From positions 434,001 to 498,000 of the forward strand of contig OOIN01000017.1 of assembly GCA_900323505.1 (NCBI GenBank): DNA of 64,000 nt. The letters run 5' to 3'. Positions 40,036 to 48,283 of this stretch are shown in pieces. The position numbers and the translations under genes are program-made. Within the stretch, counting starts at the first letter, position 1. The number at the start of each line of letters is the position of its first letter. The notes beneath the pieces were generated by a model that saw only the letters and a list, made by a program, of their open reading frames with translations, had not been told where the DNA came from and did no database searches. This DNA is from Ustilago trichophora (taxonomy: Eukaryota > Basidiomycota > Ustilaginomycetes > Ustilaginales > Ustilaginaceae).

Positions 40036-41223
40036 CTAGAAGTTCTTGACGCTGAGGTTGGTCCTCTTTTTCTGGAGGGCGCTGGCGTCGCCACCCCTGC
40101 TGATGGTTTGGGCGATCTTCTGGTCGAGCATCTCGGCGTGAAGGGTCTCTGCGCGTTCGATCGACTTTACGTGTTCCTCGTGCATGTGGTTGAGTGCCAC
40201 AGTGGCAGGGGGACGTCTGGTGTCGCTAAGGAAGAAGGTGTAGATACCGCATCCGATCAAGGTTGCGGGGATGTTGGTGAGTGCGGCCAAAGCGGTGTAT
40301 CCAGACGGGAAGCACTCTGAGCCCCAGAACATTCCGCAGACAAACCTGGCACCCAAATCCCTAGCAGAGTTGGCGGCGACGTTGGAAGACGAGAAACACC
40401 AGACAACGACGGCGAAACCGAGGCCAATGGTGTAAGGAGCGACCTGAGGACCAGTGAAAGGGTTGGCAGCGTCCAAGTTGGCCCATACGATCATGGCAAC
40501 GAGGATATCGGCGAAGAACTCGTTGACAAAGATCGATCCGAGCGAACGACCAGGGGTGGGGAAAAGTGCAATGACACCTGCGGGTCCTTCAGCGGTGAAA
40601 ATGGTAGCACCCTTGCCAGTAGCCCTGAGAAGATGGGTGATCTTCATCAATTCATCGTGCCACGAACCGACGACGATGAGCGAGGCAACCATAGCACCGA
40701 CGATCTGAGCGCAGATGTAGAGCGGGGCGAGTTTGATTGGGAAACCTTTGAAGACGACCTGAGCGATGGTGAAGGCAGGGTGGAATTGACCACCAGAAGT
40801 GGTGGCGCAGACGACAATAGCAAAAGTGATACCGAAAGCGTAGGCGAAACCGATCATAGTTAAGTTACCCTGAGGAGAACCTCCGTAGGTGGTAATCAAG
40901 AATCCAGCGGTGGCCATTTCACCAGCGAGACAGTAGAACATGGTTCCGAAAAACTCGGCGATCAGAGCGGGAATGAGGCGGGGCATGGCTTGCTCCAGTC
41001 GAACTCGACCGGACCAGTCGGCCAGACCGGAGGAGGTGGCTACATGACGCTGGACATCGGAACGACCTTCGAGGATTTCGGTGACACCAAGTTCGAGTTC
41101 GCCATTCTTGCGGTGAGCACGCTGGAAATGGTGAGACGAGGCGGAGTTGGCATCCTTGTCAGAGGTGTCGTGGGTGAGTTGGTCGGCTGGGATGTAGCTG
41201 GGTGTTTGGGCGGGTTGCGACAT
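40036..41223 (-). CDS. Aquaporin/aquaglyceroporin-like channel with altered NPA boxes
   Basis: 395 residues from the ATG at 41223. An N-terminal cytosolic part of about 80 residues precedes six membrane segments of the MIP fold. The first half-helix is GGQFHPAFT, so HPA (148-150) replaces NPA. The second is AANSARDLGAR, so NSA (285-287) replaces NPA while the conserved Arg remains. Family members conduct water, glycerol or other small neutral solutes across the plasma membrane. The altered boxes suggest changed selectivity, which is inference. The long C-terminal tail is charged. A TATAAAG element lies about 135 bp upstream. Confidence 0.9.
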   Translation of the reverse strand: MSQPAQTPSYIPADQLTHDTSDKDANSASSHHFQRAHRKNGELELGVTEILEGRSDVQRHVATSSGLADWSGRVRLEQAMPRLIPALIAEFFGTMFYCLAGEMATAGFLITTYGGSPQGNLTMIGFAYAFGITFAIVVCATTSGGQFHPAFTIAQVVFKGFPIKLAPLYICAQIVGAMVASLIVVGSWHDELMKITHLLRATGKGATIFTAEGPAGVIALFPTPGRSLGSIFVNEFFADILVAMIVWANLDAANPFTGPQVAPYTIGLGFAVVVWCFSSSNVAANSARDLGARFVCGMFWGSECFPSGYTALAALTNIPATLIGCGIYTFFLSDTRRPPATVALNHMHEEHVKSIERAETLHAEMLDQKIAQTISRGGDASALQKKRTNLSVKNF

Positions 41224-41353
41224 GATAGGCGACCTGTTGACTCCCGGAGTGGAGTGTTCTAGGAAGGGGGAGGGAGTGGAGGCGGGAAGCTGGTGAGAGG
41301 GGAGGGTTCAAGCTGAAGAGGAGTATGCTTGATGTACAACGAACCAGGTCGTC

Positions 41354-41360
41354 CTTTATA
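41354..41360 (-). promoter_or_regulatory. Candidate TATA box of the aquaporin gene
   Basis: TATAAAG on the minus strand, about 130 bp upstream of the ATG at 41223. Confidence 0.45.
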
Positions 41361-41740
41361 TGCCTATCCTCGAAGTGCTGGGCAGGTGTCCTACAAGGGA
41401 GGGGAAAAGTGTAGCAATGAGGATAGAGTTACTGCAAGAGAGTGGCCTGGGATGATCATCCGTTTGGGGCAGTTGCCAAGGCTCTAGGTGGCGTGGGTTG
41501 GAACCTTTGCCCCGTTCTGACTGTCCAACTCATCTCGTTTCATCTCATCCCATCCCATCCCATCATCAGACGACGGAAGTGGACGACTGATGAAGCGCCT
41601 GTCGCGGGAACCTTGTCCCCACCCATTGCGCATCTCTATGCATATAGGAAAGGTGGGTAAACCATGTCAAAAAAAAAAAAAACAGACTCGTGGGAGTCAC
41701 AACCCAAACCAATGCATCAAAACCCCACATGATCTCGTTC

Positions 41741-41744
<4 letters not shown>

Positions 41745-41775
<31 letters not shown>
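41745..41775. repeat. (CT)n microsatellite, 31 bp
   Basis: Perfect dinucleotide tract in noncoding DNA. Confidence 0.9.
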
Positions 41776-41778
<3 letters not shown>

Positions 41779-44587
41779 CGGGCACAGGGTGTGTGGGGCA
41801 GCTGATCAATTGCTAATGTATGACTGTAAGGAACGCTCTCTCTTTTGCTTGGGACCCCGCAAATTGGCGTGGTTTGGCAAATGTGTACAGTATGGTGCGG
41901 GGTAATACGACATGCATCTGCTGTGCGAGTTTTGGCCCTGCATTGTCTTGGTGAAGCGCGGGGTACATGATGACAGTTTGGCTGCAGCGTGGGCAAGTCG
42001 TAGTTGGACGAAGGTCATCAACGATTCACAGATGCGTAACGAGAGAGGGGGTGGAAAAAGCATTGCCGCGGAAAGCCCATCATGACACATCTGAGCCAGG
42101 GTGTGGGTTGACAGCATCGCCCACACGCATAACTCTGCCGGAGAAGGCACACAACCCCGAGATGAGTGACAAAACCGCAACCAAGGAGAAACAGAGAGGG
42201 AGAGATGACAGCAACCAAACGTTTGTTACTGTTTCGGTATACTGTATGGTGCCTTAAGCGAAAACCAGAGATGCATGAGATGGGCGCGTGGCTTGAACCA
42301 CAAAGAGAAAGAGAGAGAGGAGAAATAAAGAGGCGCGGCTGGTCGGAGCCATGCCAACCGTGGGCCCGGCGAAAAGGCCAAAAAGGTGGGAAATTCAAAA
42401 ATGAATAAAACGTAAAACAAATAGCCGCGGGAGGATCACAGAGCCTCCGGTTATCCATCCGACCGCCGTCTCCCCGTCTTTTGCTCCTTCCTTCTCTTTT
42501 GATCAGGCAAGCGGAGTGGCAAGTAATGTCTGTGTGTGTGTGTGTGTTGGCTGAGATCGAATCGTCAAGAGGGACGGATTGTCTGTTCCGCCCGCCAGGA
42601 ACTACTCGAACCCTTTTCTTCGTGTTTTGATGTCACTCCTACTTTGATGGTTAGCAACGAGCTAGAGTCAGCGTGTGTGCAAAGCAAAACGAACCGTAAA
42701 ATTGCGGACCTTCCTCATCCAACTTGAAAAAGCTTCAGTGTCCTGCAAACCGTGAGCTTGGGCAAGAGTCTGTTTGGCGAGGCGGAAAATTTGAACAGAG
42801 CAACACAGGCAGAGTTTCTGCGCGAGGGAGGGAGAGAAAGACCAACCGGTGTATTCGGCAACGCTTCATTGCTATGATTGGTTGCCGAGCCCGAGCCTCT
42901 ATTCACCACCACACATTTCTCCACTCTTCCTGGTTTGCCTCGTCAAAAGTTGCTTTGTCTTTCCCTCAATCTGAGACTTCACCTGTGCCCACTTTGCAAC
43001 TGAGCCAATCGAAGAGATTTCACAAAAACAATCAAGCTCATAGATGGATGATGAGTCAAAGATCACCTTGTACGACAGGAGCTTTTTGTATTACGGCACA
43101 AGAGAGCCGAAAATGCACTATGCGCCAAGAAGTTCAAGCCTCGAAACAAGAATGTGCACGTCGATGGAGGTTGCGGTGGTTTGCTGCTGCTTGCTGCACA
43201 TGGATGCAGCAAGATGTTGTGTTGCAGGATTTGTGTATGTGTGTCACTGTTCCGGTCATCGCCACGTTGACTCTGGCTTCCGGTTTTGGGTATTCGGGCG
43301 GTGGTGGAGAGATCCGTTGTGGTCCCAATTTCCACTTGTGGACAGTCCAAGGAAATGATCTGGTGCTAATTGACGATCCTCTCCATGTGGTCACGCTAGC
43401 AAGGGAGTAAGCGATCACAACAAGGCAAGGAAAGGAGCAAGTGTGAGGATTTGTTCTCCAACGGAAAAGTTACTCTGCATCGTCAAAGAGGATCATGCTA
43501 CCGAATACTTTAGCACTTCCGGCAAGAGGGTGAGGTATACCGACCGGCATCATTGATCTCTGAGCCGGAGTCTTTGTACAGCTTTGCATAAGAACTTCTT
43601 TCTCTCATTTCAGGCACCGAGGAGACAAAAAAAAAAGAAGAGATGATCACGCGCGGCATGTTGGACGTGGGGGGATGATACAACGGCACGGCGAGGAGCG
43701 GCGGGCGGAGATCCAAATTTATCCCTCTCTTCGTTTTTGTTTTGCGGAGCTCCACTGCCGGCCGCCGGAGACACTTTCCTTTTCTCTCTCGTCACACTCT
43801 TGTTCTGAGATCAAAAGGGCTTCACCGTAGGCGATGGAGAAAAAGAATGGTGTGGGTTTCTCTCTCAGCTCCGCGGCCCTTTTTTTTGGCCCTTCTGACC
43901 CTCAGACTAATCGGATTCATCTCGCTCGGCAAGGAATCCCGTGCAAACCATTCCCCGCATCCACTACTCTTCATCGACACTCCTGCCGTCGTTGTACAAA
44001 AGTCATCCCACGAAGCAATATAACTGTTTGATCACATCCCAACAGCACTAATGCAGCCTCACCGCAACACACATACGCTCACGGAGACTCCTCCACACAT
44101 GGTTCCTGAATGAGTCGAGGGCCAGAACCCATCCGCCTCGGTTAGCTAGTTGGACCCAGCTCGTGGCATCCTTAGCATTCTTTTTGTGTGGGGTGAGCTA
44201 ATCAGCGTCAAGCGTGCTGGTTTGGCCATCCGATCTACTTAGCCCTTGTCTTGGTACAAACTCTGAGCCAGTGTTGATCAGTGCTTCAGAGATGCTTAGC
44301 CTTTCGAAATGGAATGGTTGGTTCGCATAGTGGTCATGTGGTATAAGCCGCGACCTTTTCTAGTTATTTTTGTGTTCCCGATTTCGCTTCATATTTTTTT
44401 CCTCTCATTATTTTTCCCCCTCACATCAAGCCAATCATTCGTCGACCTCCTTAGTCTGACAGAATCCACCATCAAACCTTGCCTGCCTGGCAATAAGTGC
44501 CGCTGCCAGAAATAAGATTCTCAAAGAGAAGCAAGACAGTCCCCCGATGCCAAAACAAGTAAAAAAAAAACGATGGGAAAAAACAGC

Positions 44588-44593
44588 AAAAAA
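44588..44593 (-). terminator. RNA polymerase III terminator of tRNA-Ser
   Basis: Six T on the minus strand, starting 15 bases after the tRNA 3' end. This is the expected pol III stop signal. Confidence 0.75.
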
Positions 44594-44607
44594 TAACCCG
44601 TAATTGT

Positions 44608-44721
44608 CGACACCCGTCGGATTTGAACCGACGCAGGCAGAGCCTATAAGTTAACTCGTCACAATGGGACGATCGAAAGCAATATTCGAGACTTACCCCT
44701 TAACCACTCGGGCAGAGTGCC
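44608..44721 (-). tRNA. tRNA-Ser(CGA) with a 32-base intron
   Basis: 114 bases, 82 after intron removal. The acceptor stem GGCACTC pairs with GGGTGTC (two G-T pairs), followed by discriminator G typical of Ser. The D arm is GCCCGAGTGGTTAAGGGG. The anticodon stem TAAGT/ACTTA encloses loop CTCGAAA with anticodon CGA. A type II variable arm has stem GGC/GCC, and the T arm is GTCGG-TTCAAAT-CCGAC. The intron follows position 37, the standard site, and contains TCG able to pair with the anticodon. CCA is not encoded. It reads UCG serine codons. Confidence 0.95.
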
Positions 44722-45039
44722 TTGATGGCTAATTCGCCTCGATATTGCATTCATAATTCACTTTCTTAATTTATAGAAATTTTTTTTAGTCAACAGCATG
44801 GCCATCTCGACAATCTCGACACATCTGCTCCCAAGAGTACATCATGAAGCCCATGCTGGGAAGTCATAGGGATCGAGATGATCAGTAGGGGCCAAAACTC
44901 GGTGGGATACGAATGCAAGCTCGACACAGCCTGTGTGATGGTGACAAGAGAGCAGCTTTATTGGTGAGATCGAAGCAAATCGTGGTGGCCGACAATCTCG
45001 AAGAATCGAATACAATCACTGCTCTAGACCAGATGGGAC
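44722..45039. other. Spacer between tRNA-Ser and the kinase gene
   Basis: 318 bp, AT-rich near 44745-44790, probably containing the 3' UTR of the kinase gene. No gene seen. Confidence 0.45.
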
Positions 45040-46407
45040 CTACTCCAACGCGCGCAAAGCAGCTTGTGTCAATTCGATGACCTGATCGATATCCGGTCTC
45101 TCCTCAGGTTTGACCTGGATGCAACGCTTGATCACCTCCCGAGTCTTTTCCGAGTATGGATCCTCTCCACCGCTCGGCATCTTGTACGACCCGTTCAGCA
45201 CGGCCAGTGCAATACTGCCACCCTGCTCAATGGTCTGTGTCGTCTCGAAGGGCGAGTGCAGGTACGCAAGGGCATACAGCAGACAGCCGAGAGACCAAAT
45301 GTCCACAGCCTCGGTGAGAGTTGTATCTGTCGGCACATCAAACAGTTCTGGCGCGCGGTAGGGCATGGAGGAGCGTTCTGCGGCCATATCCTGGTGTGCT
45401 ACTGCCTGTTTGCGGTTCTTGATGTGGACACGGGCTTTGATGGTGCTGCCAAAGTCCATGAGGATGGGAGTCTTTCCATCGTCGGCGACCATGACGTTGC
45501 CCGGTTTGATGTCGCGATGCGCGTAGGGGAGGTGCTCACCTACGCTACCCGACTCGACACCGCCGTCGAGAGCTGTTTGGGTGACGCTGTCCGAGTCAAG
45601 GCCGAAATCGCGCCCTTTGCCCTTGTTCGGTTTGGGTGGGTAGGACGAATTATCGGCACCCTCGTCGTCCTCATTGTGTTGGTTCGAGATGAGTGATGTT
45701 TCCTCACCGTTGCCGAGCGCTGCTTGCGAGTCAGCAAAGGGGTCTTGCGGTGGGGTGACTTCCATCCGCGGTATCGGTGCTGAGCCTGCGCTTCGGCGCG
45801 TAACTCCTACGTTAGGCAGTCGGTAGTGGTGCATCTCTCGAACAGCTTTACATGTCCCAAGGAAGAGCTGCAGCATCTCGCGCTCTCCGAACCTTGTTCC
45901 TCGTACGACATGTGCATTGATCGCATCCTGCAGATTGCCCTTTTCGTAAAATGGCAAAAACAGGTAGATCACTTTCCCACCATCTCCTCCTCTTCCACCA
46001 GCACCATCCGGATCACTCGAAGGCAAGTTGCCGAACAGCGTACCCGATCCAGCATCATCTTGCACCACACAGCTGTCGTAGATCGGAATGATATGCGGCG
46101 AGCGGAACCGTTTTGTCGCCTCAATCTCCTTCATCGCCTCCTGGAACGAATCGGCGCCGTACGAGGAGCATCGAATCTTCTTCAACGCGAAGAAGCGTCC
46201 CGAGTTCTGATCCTTGACGAGGTATACAAAGCTGAACCCGCCTTCGCCGAGAAGTTTGACGATTTGGAAGTTGCGTCCGTTGAGTTTGAGCACCGATGTC
46301 TCGGGTGTGCAGGGAAGACATGATGACAGCGCAAAGATGGCATCCTGTGCCCGCTCGAAGAGGCTTCCGAGCAGCCCTGATGCCGAAGAGGACTGGATGG
46401 AGGGCAT
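45040..46407 (-). CDS. ENV7/STK16-like (NAK family) serine/threonine kinase
   Basis: 455 residues from the ATG at 46407. CLPC at 30-33 is the likely palmitoylation site that anchors this family to the vacuole or Golgi membrane. The glycine loop is GEGGFSFVY (54-62), the VAIK-type lysine is in FALKKIRC, the catalytic loop is HRDIKPGN (about 297-304) and the magnesium loop is DFGST. APELFDV and SLGCLLYALAYLHSPF close the domain, typical of NAK kinases. An acidic, low-complexity insertion of about 90 residues lies between the lobes, as in many fungal homologues. Yeast Env7 regulates vacuole membrane fusion. Its upstream region is interrupted by the retrotransposon 267 bp from the ATG. Confidence 0.88.
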   Translation of the reverse strand: MPSIQSSSASGLLGSLFERAQDAIFALSSCLPCTPETSVLKLNGRNFQIVKLLGEGGFSFVYLVKDQNSGRFFALKKIRCSSYGADSFQEAMKEIEATKRFRSPHIIPIYDSCVVQDDAGSGTLFGNLPSSDPDGAGGRGGDGGKVIYLFLPFYEKGNLQDAINAHVVRGTRFGEREMLQLFLGTCKAVREMHHYRLPNVGVTRRSAGSAPIPRMEVTPPQDPFADSQAALGNGEETSLISNQHNEDDEGADNSSYPPKPNKGKGRDFGLDSDSVTQTALDGGVESGSVGEHLPYAHRDIKPGNVMVADDGKTPILMDFGSTIKARVHIKNRKQAVAHQDMAAERSSMPYRAPELFDVPTDTTLTEAVDIWSLGCLLYALAYLHSPFETTQTIEQGGSIALAVLNGSYKMPSGGEDPYSEKTREVIKRCIQVKPEERPDIDQVIELTQAALRALE

Positions 46408-46673
46408 TGTGTGCTGTACTGCGGAAGAACAGCAGCGATTGTATTCAGAGCAACAGGTGAGGTCGTGTTGGTCCGCGTGTGCTCGTGTGTGGATGAGAGA
46501 GAAGGGTAGATTAGATCAACACTTGAGCGTTTGCCAGAAGTGTTGGAATCGGAGCCAAGAGCTTCGCGTGCAGCTTGGCCGATACAGTAAAATCGGGCTG
46601 CTTCTTGGTGTGTGTGCATGCAACCGAGTGGCTGTACTGTACAGCTGGAAGCGACGCACATTTCTAGGGTTTG
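46408..46673. other. Residual kinase promoter between ATG and retrotransposon
   Basis: 266 bp containing the inverted repeat GCTGTAC-T-GTACAGC (46631-46645), a copy of the recurrent motif, and at its right end one copy of the target duplication. Confidence 0.5.
46669..46673. repeat. Target-site duplication, left copy (GTTTG)
   Basis: Five bases GTTTG abut the left LTR and are repeated at 52688-52692 directly after the right LTR, as expected for a copia integrase. Confidence 0.85.
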
Positions 46674-46884
46674 TATTAAGTTATTGTCGCAACTGAGATT
46701 CAAATTACTGAAGTGGATCAGGGGAGCCATATATATACATGTGCAAAGTTGCACCAAATTGGCTATTGCTGTTGGAGCGAAGTCGTTGGCTTGTGCATCG
46801 GGGAAATAAGTCGGGGAAACACATCGGGGAAACATTATTTTTAGAACATTTTTATCGAACCTTTTTGAGACTGGGAAACTAACA
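46674..46884 (-). repeat. 3' LTR, 211 bp
   Basis: On the minus strand it starts TGTTAG and ends TTAATA. It contains a TATATATA box (46729-46739) and three copies of CGGGGAAA. Compared with the other LTR it has A at 46720 and 46745 and T at 46750, each a CpG transition. Confidence 0.95.
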
Positions 46885-46895
46885 CTCCCCCTTTT
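46885..46895 (-). other. Polypurine tract
   Basis: AAAAGGGGGAG on the minus strand directly abuts the 3' LTR, the expected primer for plus-strand DNA synthesis. Confidence 0.85.
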
Positions 46896-47002
46896 GAGGA
46901 AAATGTTGTGAGTGCGACATCGGACATATCAAACTGGTATCGTAGCAGTGAATTCAGTGGGGGGGGATTATGGAACGGGACTGTTGAAGTCCTTTCTTAC
47001 AG

Positions 47003-47797
47003 TTACTCGTCCTCTTCGAGGACAGGACCAAATACAGCATCCATCATTTCCGACAAGGTTGCAAAGTTTCGAGTCTTGCCGTCGACATGCGTGAAGTCCA
47101 CCCAGCGGACATTTTCGAGTTCGGTGATAATGGCATCCTTGAGTCCTTCGAATTCGTCGACGTGTGCGGTGTAGATTGTCTTGAGTAGGATGAATTGGTT
47201 TTGAGATAGTTCTCGGAGACGGTGAACCTCATCTCGAAGAGATTCCACTTGACGAGTGAGTGTGCCGACGTTGTTGTTGAGAGAATGAACGGATTGGAGG
47301 ATGGCAGTGTCTTCGGCGCGCAAACGGCGGAAGCCAGTGGTGACTTCGGTGCGTAGTGCAGAACGCTGTCCACGGTTGAAGGCTTGCTCGATCAACATAC
47401 GCCTGTGGTTAATGGAGCGCCTCGAGTAGTCATTGGAGCATTTGCGCTTACGAACATAGCACCTGTAACACTTTTGGGAGCAAAGCCCATGCTTGACCTC
47501 CAGAGCATACTGGCAAACATAATTGAACCTTGAGCACGTATCACAGGGTGTGTATATTTCCACCGCATTGTCCAGTTGTTCCTCTATGCCTAGTTCTTCC
47601 TCCAGCTCGTCGACTTCCTCCAATTCGTCATCAGCTTGTGCATCGACTTCGTCGTCATCGTTGATTAGTGCGCCTATGTCGAAACCTAGTTCAAAATCAT
47701 CATCGCTATCGTTGTTGTTGGTTGGGGGGTGTTGGCTTGGGTCGGGAGGTGGGAATTCGACCCAAACATTATCCTGACTGTTACCAATTTCGCTCAT
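47003..47797 (-). CDS. Retrotransposon accessory protein: Zn2Cys6-like cluster plus coiled coil
   Basis: 264 residues from the ATG at 47797 (context ACC ATG A); the frame also has an upstream ATG at 47995. It lies inside the element, downstream of pol and on the same strand. Residues 30-80 are strongly acidic. Cysteines at 85, 88, 95, 110, 113 and 120 form C-x2-C-x6-C-x14-C-x2-C-x6-C, plus an extra C106, close to the fungal Zn2Cys6 binuclear cluster. The second half, CYRCYVRKRKC, is basic. Residues 160-205 have heptad leucines and charged residues typical of a coiled coil. Sequence-specific DNA binding as a dimer is inference. A TATA-like element lies about 80 bp upstream, suggesting its own promoter. 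Copia elements do not normally carry such a gene. Confidence 0.8.
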   Translation of the reverse strand: MSEIGNSQDNVWVEFPPPDPSQHPPTNNNDSDDDFELGFDIGALINDDDEVDAQADDELEEVDELEEELGIEEQLDNAVEIYTPCDTCSRFNYVCQYALEVKHGLCSQKCYRCYVRKRKCSNDYSRRSINHRRMLIEQAFNRGQRSALRTEVTTGFRRLRAEDTAILQSVHSLNNNVGTLTRQVESLRDEVHRLRELSQNQFILLKTIYTAHVDEFEGLKDAIITELENVRWVDFTHVDGKTRNFATLSEMMDAVFGPVLEEDE

Positions 47798-48283
47798 GGT
47801 TGGAGTTGTGAGCGTAATGTTGTGTTTGCTTGGGAGCTTGAGTCTCCCATCATCTCTGGACGACTTCGGTGCTTGTTTTATATCTTCACTGCACCAACTT
47901 CTCCATTGCAAATATTTTCTCGTTGGTCGTTGTCGTCCTGTAGCGAGCCTGGGGTCTGGGCTCCTCGACTGAGTGTCATCATCCTTCTTCTGCACACTCT
48001 TTTTCTTTTAACGAATCACGGGCGATTGCACCAGTGACTTCGTCCTATCTTTCTCTTACAGCCGTGAGTGACATCATACATGCTGATGCCGCTCCGAATG
48101 TAACCCTATCTTGTCACCACCACCCCAAATATAAGCTTTTAACTTTATCTTGGTCCGAGATTGTCCCTACCCTTTTTCCTCGTCCGAGCTTCCTCCTAAG
48201 TTTGACTTCGCGGCGCAACTCAAATCTTGTACCGCCTAAGTCCGTGCTCTGCGCCTTTTTCCTTTTATCTTCGTCGCCGGCAG
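47798..48283. other. Spacer between pol and the accessory gene
   Basis: About 490 bp within the retrotransposon. It holds the TATA-like element and the longer reading-frame extension up to 47995; otherwise no protein is recognised. Confidence 0.5.
47873..47885 (-). promoter_or_regulatory. Candidate internal promoter of the accessory gene
   Basis: GATATAAAAC on the minus strand, 76-88 bp upstream of the ATG at 47797. It would place transcription start inside the frame that begins at 47995, favouring the shorter protein. Confidence 0.4.

Larger units (their letters stand above)
41224..44607. other. 3.4-kb region without a supported protein gene
   Basis: Holds an A14 tract (41669-41682), a (CT)n tract (41745-41775), GTACAGTA (41885-41892), a short (TG)n tract near 42531-42547 and several GA-rich stretches. 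The longest frame (42724-43410) begins without an ATG, has no recognisable content and competes with frames on the other strand. I call no gene. Confidence 0.5.

Noticed and set aside
42724..43410. 228-codon open frame
   Set aside because: Opens at TTG, composition is irregular, frames on both strands overlap it and no domain or signal is visible.
47798..47995. 66-residue N-terminal extension of the accessory protein (ATG at 47995)
   Set aside because: Kept as a possibility only: the TATA-like element lies within it and the composition differs from the rest, so the ATG at 47797 is preferred.
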